Assembly (NCBI GenBank): GCA_020161855.1
Contig: JAIUNJ010000010.1
Coordinates: 1 to 64,000, forward strand
Length of the DNA stretch: 64,000 nt
Source: Pseudomonadota bacterium
GTDB taxonomy: Bacteria; Pseudomonadota; Alphaproteobacteria; Rhizobiales; Aestuariivirgaceae
Direction: 5' to 3'
Shown here: piece after piece, positions 1 through 8,583 of the stretch
Numbering within the stretch: position 1 is the stretch's first letter
Layout: each line of letters starts with the position of its first letter
Program-made: the position numbers and the translations under genes
The notes under the pieces: model-generated
What the model saw: the letters and a program-made list of their open reading frames with translations, nothing else
Databases searched by the model: none
Told to the model about the DNA's origin: nothing

Positions 1-1
1 T

Positions 2-69
2 GTGAGCGCTGCAAAGCGCCCCATACAGCGACTTTAAGCCAGTCGCATACAGCGTCGAGCAGCGCTCAC
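2..69. repeat. Nested inverted repeat at window edge
   Basis: An 11-base arm (GTGAGCGCTGC, 2-12) is matched perfectly by GCAGCGCTCAC at 59-69. Between the arms there is a second hairpin (GCGACT 28-33 with AGTCGC 41-46) and a direct repeat CATACAGCG (22-30 and 46-54). No poly-T tract follows, so it is not a standard intrinsic terminator. It could be a structured RNA, an intergenic repeat copy, or the end of something cut by the window edge. The gene to its right ends at 153. Confidence 0.5.
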
Positions 70-152
70 GCCCCCCTTCGTCCCAGGTCTCAGGGGCCAG
101 GCACCGGAAGGACCGGCGCCAATCAACGGCACAGCTTTGCCTCAATGCAGAT

Positions 153-977
153 TCAGCGCGCGAGGGCCGCCAGCGCCGCCGGATACCAGTCCCAGCCCTT
201 CACCGTCTGGGCATGTTCCACCACATAGACGCGCCGCGTGAAGGCCGGCGCACCGGCCACCGGGTGAAGCGGCCCATCCTGCACAAGCCGGCGCGGCAGG
301 TAGCCCGAGCCACCCTTGCGCAGCAGATAGTCCAGCGCCCAGTCGGACGAGGCAATGGTCAGCGCCGAGGCGAGGTCTCCGGGAAAGGCCGCCACATGCT
401 GGCGGCGGAATTCATCGCCATGGTCGACATAGACATAGTTGGCGCCGAGCGTGGGGCCCGCGCCCTGCTCCCGCGCCACCATCACAAGCGCGTCGTCGAA
501 GAGCGGACGGCTCACGAAGGATTCTCCCGCCTGCGGCGCGTAGCAGAAGGCGATGTCGACAAGCCCGATCGAGAGCCAGCGGTCGATCATGCGCTGCTCG
601 CCCGGCCAGAGGGCGAGCGCGATGCCCGGGCAGTTGAGCCGCACATGGTCGAGGAAGCGTTCGCCCAGGCCCCGCCACAGGTCGAACTCGAGGCCCACGT
701 TGCACACGCCCTCGAAGCCCTTGGGCAGCGAGATCTCATAGCGCGCCTGGCCCCAGAGCTGCACCATCACCTCGGCATAGCGTTTGAACTTGAAGCCCGG
801 CGAGGTGAGCTCGGCCCCGGACTTGTTGCGGTGGAGAAGCTTCTGCCCGATCTCCTCCTCGAGACCGTTGATCCGGGCCGTCACCGTCGAGGGCGTTACG
901 TTGAGCCGCCGCGCCGCCGTCACCAGGCTGCCGGTGTCGACCACTTCCAGGAAGGTGCGCAGCTCATCGAGGTTCAT
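153..977 (-). CDS. LysR-family transcriptional regulator
   Basis: This 274-residue protein has the LysR layout. An N-terminal winged HTH covers about residues 1-60 (begins MNLDELRTFLEVVDTGSL, with the recognition region around LNVTPSTVTARI), followed by a substrate-binding-like effector domain. It is transcribed divergently from the LLM oxidoreductase/tautomerase/hydrolase operon, so it probably controls that operon in response to a substrate or intermediate. A 17-base perfect palindrome lies 8 bases upstream of its start codon, which suggests autoregulation. The effector is not evident. It is slightly shorter than the usual 290-310 residues. Confidence 0.9.
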   Translation of the reverse strand: MNLDELRTFLEVVDTGSLVTAARRLNVTPSTVTARINGLEEEIGQKLLHRNKSGAELTSPGFKFKRYAEVMVQLWGQARYEISLPKGFEGVCNVGLEFDLWRGLGERFLDHVRLNCPGIALALWPGEQRMIDRWLSIGLVDIAFCYAPQAGESFVSRPLFDDALVMVAREQGAGPTLGANYVYVDHGDEFRRQHVAAFPGDLASALTIASSDWALDYLLRKGGSGYLPRRLVQDGPLHPVAGAPAFTRRVYVVEHAQTVKGWDWYPAALAALAR

Positions 978-984
978 TGGCGTC

Positions 985-1001
985 GTTCGGAATTTCCGAA
1001 C
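985..1001. promoter_or_regulatory. Palindromic operator between lysR and LLM operon
   Basis: GTTCGGAA-T-TTCCGAAC is a perfect 17-base palindrome in the 102-base divergent intergenic region, beginning 8 bases from the lysR start and ending 79 bases from the LLM oxidoreductase start. LysR regulators usually bind interrupted dyads in such regions. That the neighbouring LysR protein binds here is inference from position and symmetry. Confidence 0.6.
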
Positions 1002-1079
1002 ATAATGACAAAAATATTTCGATTTTCAAAGCCATTTGCCTCTGGCAGCCTCGAAACAACAGAAAACACGGGGAAAGCC

Positions 1080-2108
1080 ATGGATTTCGTGCACTTCCTG
1101 TCGAGCCACATGCTCGATCCCAGCGTCGGCGGAAAGCGCCTCTACAAGAGCGTTGTCGAGCAGGCCGTCCATGCCGAGAAGCTGGGCTACCGCGGCGTGG
1201 CGATCCCCGAGCATCACTTCATCAACATCCTGCTCGTGCCGGCGCCTTTGCAGATGGCGGTGAAGATCGCCGCCCACACCAGCCGCATCGAGATCATGAC
1301 CGGCGTCTGCCAGCTGCCGATCCGCGACATGCGCATGTTCGCCGGCGAGGTTGTGCAATGCCAGGCTCTCTGCGATGGCCGCTTCATGCTGGGCGTCGGC
1401 AAGGGCGCCTTCGGTTTCGAAACCGGCCGCCTCGGCGTTCCCATCGAAGACACCAAGCCGCAATTCGAGGAAGACCTGAAACTGCTCGAAGCGCTGCTCA
1501 CCCGCACGGAAGTGTCATGGGACAGCGAACGCTATCGCTTCGAACCACTCACCATCATGCCGCGCCCGGAAGATCCGATCCCGCTCATGGTCGCCATCAT
1601 GAATCCGGTCGGCATCGAGGCCGCCGCCAAGGCTGGCTATCATGTGCAGACCACCCCGCTCGGCGGCAAGCATGAGCAGTTGCTGGAACAGGTGAATGCC
1701 TTCCGCCGTGGCCGGGCCGCCGCCGGCCGCCCGCTCGATACGCGCCTCAGCCTGCAGCGTGGCATGTTCCTCGTGGAAAACGAGAAGCAGCGGCAGGAGA
1801 TCGCCGAGCGCGCCTATACCTATTACAAGAGCTTCGACAATGTGTTCGGCGGTCCGGGCATTGTCGACAGCGGCGTTATCCGTCCCCTGCCGCGCAACCA
1901 GACGCTGGAAGAACTGGCGGGGAACATCCTGCTCTGCGGCCGCGATGAGATGATCGACCGGCTCTCGGTCTATGCCGAACTCGGCATCGACGATGTGCTC
2001 ACCACATCGAACTTCGGCCAGGAACAGGCCATGACACTTGAGATGATGGGGCGCTTCGCCGAAGAGGTGATGCCGTATCTGCAAGGCTACAAGGCCAAGG
2101 CCGCCTGA
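1080..2108 (+). CDS. LLM class flavin-dependent oxidoreductase
   Basis: A 342-residue protein of the bacterial-luciferase-like (LLM) superfamily, which are TIM-barrel flavin-dependent monooxygenases or reductases. The start is the ATG at 1080 (MDFVHFLSSHML). The frame stays open upstream, but only over the antisense of lysR. Family hallmarks are the early barrel strand with GYRGVAIPEHHF (about 39-50), the segment IMTGVCQLPIRDMRMFAGEV, and GRFMLGVGKGAFGFE (about 100-114). It is first in an operon with a tautomerase (11-base gap) and an alpha/beta hydrolase (3-base gap). That combination fits oxidation, isomerisation and hydrolysis of a ring or lactone substrate. The substrate is unknown. Confidence 0.88.
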   Translation: MDFVHFLSSHMLDPSVGGKRLYKSVVEQAVHAEKLGYRGVAIPEHHFINILLVPAPLQMAVKIAAHTSRIEIMTGVCQLPIRDMRMFAGEVVQCQALCDGRFMLGVGKGAFGFETGRLGVPIEDTKPQFEEDLKLLEALLTRTEVSWDSERYRFEPLTIMPRPEDPIPLMVAIMNPVGIEAAAKAGYHVQTTPLGGKHEQLLEQVNAFRRGRAAAGRPLDTRLSLQRGMFLVENEKQRQEIAERAYTYYKSFDNVFGGPGIVDSGVIRPLPRNQTLEELAGNILLCGRDEMIDRLSVYAELGIDDVLTTSNFGQEQAMTLEMMGRFAEEVMPYLQGYKAKAA

Positions 2109-2119
2109 GGAGATAGACT

Positions 2120-2314
2120 ATGCCGATGATCCGGGTCGAACTGATGAAGGGCCGCACGGTGGAGCAGAAGCGCGAATGCGCCAAGGCGCTGACCGATGCC
2201 TTTCTCGCCACCTGTGGCGGCACACCGCAATCGGTGCATGTCGTCTTTGTCGATGTGGAGAAGCACGACTGGGCCGTCGGTGGCCGTCTCGTCGCCGATC
2301 CCAAGCCGGAGTAA
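2120..2314 (+). CDS. 4-oxalocrotonate tautomerase family protein
   Basis: A 64-residue protein of the 4-OT family, whose members use an N-terminal proline as catalytic base after Met removal. It begins M-P, and numbering from that Pro aligns without gaps to classical 4-OT: Pro1, Gly10-Arg11, Gly53-Gly54. The residue equivalent to Arg39 is His (in SVHVVFVDV), and the residue equivalent to Phe50 is Trp. Those two positions contact the substrate in classical 4-OT, so a different substrate is likely. It sits between the LLM oxidoreductase and the hydrolase in one transcription unit, with GAGG upstream of the ATG. Confidence 0.88.
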   Translation: MPMIRVELMKGRTVEQKRECAKALTDAFLATCGGTPQSVHVVFVDVEKHDWAVGGRLVADPKPE

Positions 2315-2317
2315 GCC

Positions 2318-3091
2318 ATGGCCATCGATTGCGCCTATTCGGTTGAGGGCTCCGGCCCCGCGCTCTTCCTGATCCATGGCATCGGCGCCCGCCGCGCCAC
2401 CTTCGCAAAGCTTGTCGAAGGCCTGAGGGACCGTTTCACCTGCATTTCCTATGACCTGCGCGGGCATGGCGAAAGCCCCGTCCCCAAAGCCCGTTTCGGC
2501 CTCGATGATCTGGTCGATGACCTTGAGGCACTGCGCGCCCGGCTCGGCATCGAAACTGCGCATTTTGCCGGGCACTCCCTCGGCGGCATGATCGGCCCCG
2601 CCTATGCCCATCGCTATCCGCAGCGTGTGCGCTCGCTTGGCCTGTGGTCCACCGCAGCTTTCCGCACCGACGACGATTCCGCCAAGGTGAAGGCGGTCGT
2701 CGCCGCCATGCGCGAGAAGGGTATTTCACAGGTGCTCGACACCCTGACGGCCCGCTGGTTCACCGATGCCTTCGCCGCCGCCCGGCCCGATGTCATTGCT
2801 TGGCGCAAGAAGCAGGTGGTCGACACGCCTGCCGATATCTTCCTCAATGTCTTCGACATCTATGCCGAAACCGAAATGGCCCCCTGGCTGCACGAAGTCA
2901 CGGCACCCTCCATGGTGCTCACCGGCGAACTCGACGGCGGCTGCAACCCGCGCCTCAACACCCTGATCGCCAAGGCGATGCCGAACGCCGAGCTTGTGAT
3001 CCTTGACGGGCTGAAACACGCCATCTTCATTGAGGCGACCGACCGGGTTCTGCCGCATGTACGGCGGTTTCTGCTGGCCCGGCCAGTCTAG
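2318..3091 (+). CDS. Alpha/beta hydrolase (enol-lactonase-like)
   Basis: A 257-residue alpha/beta hydrolase. It shows the oxyanion segment FLIHGIGARRATF (about 16-28), the nucleophile elbow GHSLGG (Ser near residue 89), an acid residue in the TGELDGGCNPRLN region, and a late catalytic His in GLKHAIFIE. The overall pattern resembles 3-oxoadipate enol-lactonases. It is third in the operon, so it may open a lactone or ester produced by the upstream enzymes. Its stop codon overlaps the stop of the convergent gene at 3088. The substrate is inferred from family and context only. Confidence 0.85.
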   Translation: MAIDCAYSVEGSGPALFLIHGIGARRATFAKLVEGLRDRFTCISYDLRGHGESPVPKARFGLDDLVDDLEALRARLGIETAHFAGHSLGGMIGPAYAHRYPQRVRSLGLWSTAAFRTDDDSAKVKAVVAAMREKGISQVLDTLTARWFTDAFAAARPDVIAWRKKQVVDTPADIFLNVFDIYAETEMAPWLHEVTAPSMVLTGELDGGCNPRLNTLIAKAMPNAELVILDGLKHAIFIEATDRVLPHVRRFLLARPV

Positions 3092-3375
3092 CGCTTGAGG
3101 GTTTCGGCCACCTGCTGCCACTCGGCTTCGATGCTGGCGGCCCGCGACCAGGGCGACACGCGGCGATACCAGTAGTCGCGGTTGGCTGCGTCGCCCTCGA
3201 TCCAATGCGCCAGCGCGTGCACAAGGTCATAGGCGCGCGTGCCTTCCTGCTGCTGGCAGATGTTATGGGCCTTTTCCCACTCGGGGCCCAGCGCGTAGGC
3301 CCCCTTCTTCAGCCACCACAGGGCTTGTTGCGGCGGCGAAATCCCGGCTGGCGGCGTTGCTGCACTTGTGTCCAT
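3088..3375 (-). CDS. Hypothetical protein, 95 aa
   Basis: A small soluble-looking protein rich in Trp, Ala and Glu, with no signal peptide or membrane segment. Notable stretches are QQALWWLKKGAYALGPEWEKAH and VHALAHWIEGDAANRDYWYRR, which look like amphipathic helices with clustered aromatics. I do not recognise the family. It is convergent with the hydrolase and overlaps its stop by 4 bases, and it may be co-transcribed with nothing else. The Trp/Tyr-rich helices and uninterrupted frame favour a real gene. Confidence 0.6.
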   Translation of the reverse strand: MDTSAATPPAGISPPQQALWWLKKGAYALGPEWEKAHNICQQQEGTRAYDLVHALAHWIEGDAANRDYWYRRVSPWSRAASIEAEWQQVAETLKR

Positions 3376-3406
3376 GCCCCGAGGCTAACACAACCCGAAG
3401 CAGAAT

Positions 3407-3895
3407 TCACGCACTCGCCGGCGTGAAGGTCAGCGCCACGCCGTTCATGCAGTAGCGCTTGCCTGTTGGCGGCGGCCCATCATCAAAGACGTGGCCCAGG
3501 TGCCCGCCGCAGCGCCTGCAATGAACTTCGGTCCTTGCCATCAGAAACAGGGACGTGTCCTCCCGCGTGCCGATTGCATTGGGCAGCACGTCAAAGAAGC
3601 TGGGCCAGCCTGTGCCGCTGTCATATTTCGTTTCCGAAGCATAGAGCGGCAAGGCGCAGCCCGCGCAATCAAATGTTCCCTTGCGATGCTCTTCCAGAAG
3701 AGCGCTCGAGAAGCGCGGCTCCGTCGCCTCCTCGCGGAGGGTGGCGAATTGGGCGGGCGTGAGAAGCTTGCCCCACTCCTCGGCCGTTTTTTCGATCTCG
3801 AATGTCTCCGCCGCACGCGGCGGACTGAGCCGCGCGGCAATCATCAGGGCGCCAGCTGAAGCGCCCGCAGCCAACAGAACTGATCTTCGGTTCAT
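3407..3895 (-). CDS. msrB: Exported peptide-methionine (R)-S-oxide reductase MsrB
   Basis: A 162-residue MsrB, which reduces methionine-R-sulfoxide in proteins. An N-terminal twin-arginine type signal (MNRRSVLLAAGASAGALMIA) predicts export, which is less common than cytoplasmic MsrB. The MsrB domain follows: the zinc pair C-x-x-C in DCAGCALPLY, the active-site region SGTGWPSF, the second zinc pair in CRRCGGHLGHVF, and the resolving catalytic Cys in RYCMNGVAL. The Asn-Gly after the Cys differs from the common RYCINS. Together with MsrP at 37.6 kb it suggests envelope methionine repair. Confidence 0.92.
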   Translation of the reverse strand: MNRRSVLLAAGASAGALMIAARLSPPRAAETFEIEKTAEEWGKLLTPAQFATLREEATEPRFSSALLEEHRKGTFDCAGCALPLYASETKYDSGTGWPSFFDVLPNAIGTREDTSLFLMARTEVHCRRCGGHLGHVFDDGPPPTGKRYCMNGVALTFTPASA

Positions 3896-3988
3896 GGGGT
3901 TTCTCCTGCGATATCCTGAAGAGATACGGAGGATAGCTCAAATTGGCACTTCACAACGGCATGAACCCGATCAAAGGCCCGTGACCGC

Positions 3989-5380
3989 CTAGCTGATAGA
4001 CTTGCCGGAAATGTTTGAGCCAGCACCCTTCTCGAGCTTCAGGAAGGGCAGAACACAGAGCGCGGAGAGCAGCGCCACCACCAGCAGCGCAAAGCCGAAA
4101 TCACCGGCGACAAGATGATCCCGATCTGCCCACCAGAGCCGGGCATCGAGCAGAAGCGCTGCAAAGGCGACGCCGAAAGCAAGGGAGACCTGCTGGATCA
4201 CCGTGTAGAGCGAGTTTGCCTTGGCGATGTCCGCGCTCTCGATATTGGCATAGGCCAGCGCATTCAGCGACGAGAACTGCAGCGACCTGAGGAAGCCTGC
4301 CAGCAGAAGCACACCGAACATTACGAGATAGGGAGTCTGCGCGGTGAACAGGCTCTTCGAGGCAATCGCGGCACAGGACAGGAAGCCGTTGATGATAAGG
4401 AGTTCGCGGAAGCCGAAGCGCCGCACAATGCTTGTCACGGAGAACTTCATTACAAGCGCACCCAAAGTCGAGGCAAAGGTCACGAGACCTGACTGGAAGG
4501 CATTGAAGCCAAAGCCAAGCTGCAGCATCAGCGGCAACAGGAAGGGCGTCGCCCCGACGGCAATGCGAAAGATGCTGCCGCCGACAATGGAGTGCCGATA
4601 GACCGGCTCCCGCAGCATGCGGAGGTCAAGCAATGGATTCTGCGTTCTCCGTGCATGACGGACATAGGCGGCCAGCAGCACGATCCCCGCCGCGATCATC
4701 ACCACTACCTCCCATCCGGCAAGCAGCCCACGCCCCACAACGGTCATCCCCAATATCGTGCAGGAAAGGCCCGCGCCGACCAGAAAGAAGCCTTTCACGT
4801 CCAGAGGTGCAACGCTTTCAGCCTTCAGGTTCGGCATCAGCCAGGTCGTAAGGCCAAGGGCGATGATCCCGATGGGCAGGTTCATCCAGAAGATCCAGCG
4901 CCAGTCATAGGTTGTCGTGATGAAACCACCCACCGGCGGCCCGATAACGGGCCCGATCAGAGCCGGTATTGTGAGCCAGGCAATGGCGTCCAGAAGCTCG
5001 GATTTCTTGACGGATCGAAGCACGATGATGCGCGCCACGGGCACCATCAAGGCGCCGCCAACGCCCTGAACCGCCCGCGCCACCACGAGCCAGGTGAGGC
5101 CATTTGCCAGCCCGCAAGCCGCCGACCCCAGCGTGAAGATGACAATCGCAATCCGGAAAACGTTCTTCGCACCATATCTGTCGGCGGCCCAGCCGCTAAC
5201 GGGCAAGACCACGGTCAGTCCCAGGAGATAGGTGGTAAAGGCAAGCTTCAGCGCAATCGGACTAGTACCAAGGTCAGCCGCGATATCCGGCAGCGACGTG
5301 GCAATGATGGTCGAATCCATCTGTTCCATGAACAGCGCCGAGGCGACAACCAGCGGCAGGATTCGGGTATTGAAGGACAT
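3989..5380 (-). CDS. MFS drug:H+ antiporter, DHA2/EmrB-QacA type
   Basis: A 463-residue polytopic membrane protein with the conserved start of DHA2 efflux pumps (MEQMDSTIIATSLPDIA). It carries the loop 2-3 motif GWAADRYGAKNVFR and the antiporter motif C region GPVIGPPVGGF followed by DWRWIFWMNLPIG. These mark a proton-driven exporter of toxic organics. It is divergent from the ABC exporter at 5539, with about 160 bases between the starts. No TetR/MarR regulator is adjacent. The substrate cannot be told from sequence. Confidence 0.9.
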   Translation of the reverse strand: MSFNTRILPLVVASALFMEQMDSTIIATSLPDIAADLGTSPIALKLAFTTYLLGLTVVLPVSGWAADRYGAKNVFRIAIVIFTLGSAACGLANGLTWLVVARAVQGVGGALMVPVARIIVLRSVKKSELLDAIAWLTIPALIGPVIGPPVGGFITTTYDWRWIFWMNLPIGIIALGLTTWLMPNLKAESVAPLDVKGFFLVGAGLSCTILGMTVVGRGLLAGWEVVVMIAAGIVLLAAYVRHARRTQNPLLDLRMLREPVYRHSIVGGSIFRIAVGATPFLLPLMLQLGFGFNAFQSGLVTFASTLGALVMKFSVTSIVRRFGFRELLIINGFLSCAAIASKSLFTAQTPYLVMFGVLLLAGFLRSLQFSSLNALAYANIESADIAKANSLYTVIQQVSLAFGVAFAALLLDARLWWADRDHLVAGDFGFALLVVALLSALCVLPFLKLEKGAGSNISGKSIS

Positions 5381-5432
5381 GGGCGCCCCTGTAGCACGGC
5401 GGCCACAACGGCAAAATCATGCTTGCCCTGCT

Positions 5433-5461
5433 TTGACCGCAAGGCTCCGAAAGCCTATATA
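5433..5461 (+). promoter_or_regulatory. Predicted sigma70-type promoter for ABC exporter
   Basis: TTGACC at 5433-5438, a 17-base spacer, then TATATA at 5456-5461 make a near-consensus promoter about 77 bases upstream of the ABC transporter ATG. No competing element is obvious in the same interval. Confidence 0.5.
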
Positions 5462-5538
5462 GGAGGGCTGATCCGCAACTCGCGGCCAGTACCGCTGCCT
5501 GAGCCGGTCTCCGCACAGCGCCCGATCGTTGAACGCAC

Positions 5539-7422
5539 ATGAATTGTTTTTTCAAGTGGCTGGAAGGCCGCGTGGATTCGTTTCCGCCCATTGAACCGGC
5601 AATGCCGAAGGCAACCGTCTGGGGCTTTATCCTTCACTACACCCGTCCCTTCATACCGTTGTTGGGCGTCGGCCTGCTTCTGTCCGTGGCGATCGCGATC
5701 ATCGAGGTCCGGATCTTTGCCTATGTCGGCCAACTCGTGGATACATTGTCAGGAGCCAGCCGCGATACCTTCTGGGAAAACCACAAGACCGAGCTCCTGA
5801 TCTATGCGGGCCTCGCCATGCTTGTGCTCCCGCTCCTGTCAGGACTTGCGGACGCCATCGAGAACCAGGGCCTGCGCGCCAGCTATGCCATGCGCATCCG
5901 CTGGCTCGCCCACCGCTACATGCTGCGGCAGTCGATGGAGTTCTTCCACAACGAGTTCGCGGGCCGCGTGGCGACAAAGGTCATGCAAGCAGCCCTCGGC
6001 GTTCGTGACGTCGTCATGAAACTCACGCAGGTCATTGCCTGGGTGCTCGTCTTCCTGATCACGGCCATTGCCTCATTTGCCGCCAATGATTGGCGGCTCG
6101 CCATCCCCCTGCTGGTGTGGCTCGTGCTCTACGGCATCACCATGCGCTTTTTCGTTCCCCGCCTCGGCAAGCTTTCAGAACGGCAGGCGGACATGCGCTC
6201 CCTGGTGACGGGACGCATTGTCGATACCTACACCAACATGCCGACTGTGAAGCTCTTTGCACATTCCTCGCGCGAGGACGGCTACGCCAGGGAAGGGATG
6301 GAATGGATGCTGCAAAGCGTTCAGGAATCCATGCGCGTGTCGACGTGGATGAACCTTGTCCTCAACCTGATCAATGGCCTGCTGATCACGTCAACAGCAG
6401 CACTGGCCACCTGGCTCTGGTACACCAACGCGATCACTGTCGGCGCCATCGCCTTCTCGGTCGGGCTGGTCTACCGGATGCTTGGCATGGCTCACTGGAT
6501 GCTTTGGGAAATCGCCAGCCTTTTCGAGGACTTTGGCGTGGTCAAGGATGGCGTGAGTGTCATTTCGCGTGAGCATCTGGTGACTGATGCTCCTGGGGCA
6601 AAACCCTTGACTGTCCCCAAGGGTGAAATCCGCTTCCGCGACGTGCATTTCAACTACGGCAAGCCTGTTGGCCCGCGTGGCCATGAAATCATCTCGGGGC
6701 TGACCCTGAACATCAAGCCGGGGGAAAAGGTTGGCCTCGTGGGCCGTTCTGGCGCAGGCAAGTCGACACTGACCAACCTCCTGCTGCGCTTCTACGACGT
6801 CGGCTCGGGCGTGATCGAGATCGATGGCCAGGACATCTCAAAGGTGACGCAGGAAACACTGCGTGCTGCAATCGGCGTGGTTACACAGGATACCTCCCTT
6901 CTGCACCGTTCCGTGCGCGACAATGTTCGCTACGGCAAGCCGGATGCGACCGATGCCGAAATCGCGGCGGCCGCCGAGAAGGCCCATGCTTCGGAGTTCA
7001 TTGCAAACCTGATCGATCCCAACGACCGCAAGGGCTACGACGCCCATGTCGGCGAACGTGGCGTAAAGCTCTCCGGCGGGCAGCGGCAACGCGTGGCCAT
7101 TGCGCGGGTTCTGCTGAAGGATGCGCCGATCCTCATTCTCGACGAGGCGACGAGCGCGTTGGACTCCGAGGTCGAAGCGGCAATTCAGGAAAACCTCTAT
7201 GCCCTGATGGAGGGCAAGACCGTGATTGCGGTCGCACACCGGCTTTCGACGATCGCCGCCATGGATCGCCTGATCGTCATGGACAAGGGCCGGATCGTCG
7301 AAGAAGGCACCCATGCATCGCTGATGAAGAAGCGCAACGGCATCTATGCGGGACTTTGGCAGCGCCAGTCCGGCGGCTTCCTCATGGACGATTCCGAGGA
7401 GGCACCAGAAGCAGCGGAATGA
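5539..7422 (+). CDS. ABC transporter, fused permease and ATPase
   Basis: A 627-residue half-transporter of the exporter type (MsbA/MDR-like). An N-terminal six-helix membrane domain (about residues 25-330) precedes the nucleotide-binding domain. The NBD has Walker A GRSGAGKST (about 402-410), Q-loop VVTQDTSLL, signature LSGGQRQRV (about 511), Walker B ILILDEATSALD, and the switch His in AVAHRLST. It probably homodimerises and exports a lipid or hydrophobic compound. The SD is weak at this ATG. An in-frame ATG at 5602 is a possible alternative start. It stands alone behind its own promoter. Confidence 0.92.
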   Translation: MNCFFKWLEGRVDSFPPIEPAMPKATVWGFILHYTRPFIPLLGVGLLLSVAIAIIEVRIFAYVGQLVDTLSGASRDTFWENHKTELLIYAGLAMLVLPLLSGLADAIENQGLRASYAMRIRWLAHRYMLRQSMEFFHNEFAGRVATKVMQAALGVRDVVMKLTQVIAWVLVFLITAIASFAANDWRLAIPLLVWLVLYGITMRFFVPRLGKLSERQADMRSLVTGRIVDTYTNMPTVKLFAHSSREDGYAREGMEWMLQSVQESMRVSTWMNLVLNLINGLLITSTAALATWLWYTNAITVGAIAFSVGLVYRMLGMAHWMLWEIASLFEDFGVVKDGVSVISREHLVTDAPGAKPLTVPKGEIRFRDVHFNYGKPVGPRGHEIISGLTLNIKPGEKVGLVGRSGAGKSTLTNLLLRFYDVGSGVIEIDGQDISKVTQETLRAAIGVVTQDTSLLHRSVRDNVRYGKPDATDAEIAAAAEKAHASEFIANLIDPNDRKGYDAHVGERGVKLSGGQRQRVAIARVLLKDAPILILDEATSALDSEVEAAIQENLYALMEGKTVIAVAHRLSTIAAMDRLIVMDKGRIVEEGTHASLMKKRNGIYAGLWQRQSGGFLMDDSEEAPEAAE

Positions 7423-7434
7423 GCAGACTGGATG

Positions 7435-7448
7435 TTGACTTACATCAA
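7435..7448. promoter_or_regulatory. FNR/FixK-like box upstream of membrane protein
   Basis: TTGAC-TTAC-ATCAA matches the TTGAY-N4-RTCAA pattern of alphaproteobacterial FnrL/FixK sites. It lies about 60 bases upstream of the GTG start at 7508, a position suited to activation under low oxygen. A second, symmetric box occurs at 28594-28607. No FNR-family gene is in the window. Confidence 0.45.
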
Positions 7449-7507
7449 AGTCAGCATCAGTCTAGTCGGCGCATAGTATTGTTCCATGGGCTGGGAGGAA
7501 CAGCGTA

Positions 7508-8278
7508 GTGCACTCGGGTCGCGCGGAACGTATTTCGGCGCATATGGGCGTACATGATATCATCAGCGCCTTGGCGGATGGCTGGCGAGACTTTGCAGCT
7601 GAGCCAGCCAAAGGCCTGTTCTTTGGAGCGATCTATGCTGGTGGCGGGCTGCTGATCACTCTTTTGTTGTCGTACTATCGCAGCGTCTGGCTGATCCTGC
7701 CGATGGCGATCGGCTTTCCCCTGATAGCACCTTTCGTTGCCGCTGGCCTCTATGAGATCAGCCGCCGCCGCTCACGTGAAGAACCGGCTCCCTGGCGGGA
7801 AGTCCTCTCCGTCGTGTGGCGGCAAAGCCGGCGGGAGTTCGGCTGGATGGCCTTCGTCGTTCTCTTCATCTTCTGGATCTGGATGTACCAGGTGCGTTTG
7901 ATGATTGCGCTCTTCATGGGGTTGAAGGGCTTTTCAAGCCTGGACGGATTTCTTGTAGCGCTCACACAACAGGACGGCCGGATATTTCTGGTGGCCGGCA
8001 GCATTTCGGGGGCCTTGCTGTCGTTCGTCCTCTTTTGCACCACCGTCATCGCCATGCCATTGCTGCTTGACCGGGAAGCAGATTTCATCACTGCCATGAT
8101 CACGAGCTGGCGCGTTGTGCTCGAGAACTTGCTGCCAATGATGGTCTTTGCGGCCGTCATCGCGATCCTGACATTCGCAGCGCTACTGCCAGCGTTTCTG
8201 GGGCTTCTTGTCGTGCTGCCGGTGCTCGGGCACAGCACATGGCATGTCTATGAAAGGGCTATGAAGGGGGCTTCCTGA
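7508..8278 (+). CDS. DUF2189-type integral membrane protein
   Basis: A 256-residue membrane protein with a GTG start, preceded by GGGAGGAAC. It has about six hydrophobic segments, paired around residues 38-80, 115-135, 155-185 and 200-245. A cytoplasmic linker with SRRRSREEPAPWREVL and the segment MPLLLDREADFITAMITSW are typical of the DUF2189 family. The function is unknown. The FNR-like box upstream hints at expression during oxygen limitation. An in-frame ATG at 7544 (MGVHDIISAL) is an alternative start. Confidence 0.75.
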   Translation: MHSGRAERISAHMGVHDIISALADGWRDFAAEPAKGLFFGAIYAGGGLLITLLLSYYRSVWLILPMAIGFPLIAPFVAAGLYEISRRRSREEPAPWREVLSVVWRQSRREFGWMAFVVLFIFWIWMYQVRLMIALFMGLKGFSSLDGFLVALTQQDGRIFLVAGSISGALLSFVLFCTTVIAMPLLLDREADFITAMITSWRVVLENLLPMMVFAAVIAILTFAALLPAFLGLLVVLPVLGHSTWHVYERAMKGAS

Positions 8279-8378
8279 GACAATGATGGCGCGAAATCCA
8301 CATTCGCAAAATGGGGTGGACAAGGTGCAGCGCCTCACCTATGAACCGCCCGCGTTCGGCACAGTTCAGGTGCCCGGC

Positions 8379-8454
<76 letters not shown>

Positions 8455-8583
8455 AATTTTTCAGGACAATGCCAGGAATCCAGGCGCTTGCGGGCCAACT
8501 TTGTGTGGCGCTCGCCTGCATCGTTGGCGTGGGGGGACAAGGGGTGGTCTTGCAGGCCATCCCAGTGGAATGCAGTTCAGGCG

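Noticed and set aside
213..1079. N-terminal extension of the LLM oxidoreductase
   Set aside because: The extension is antisense to lysR and crosses the palindromic operator. ATG 1080 gives the family-typical start.
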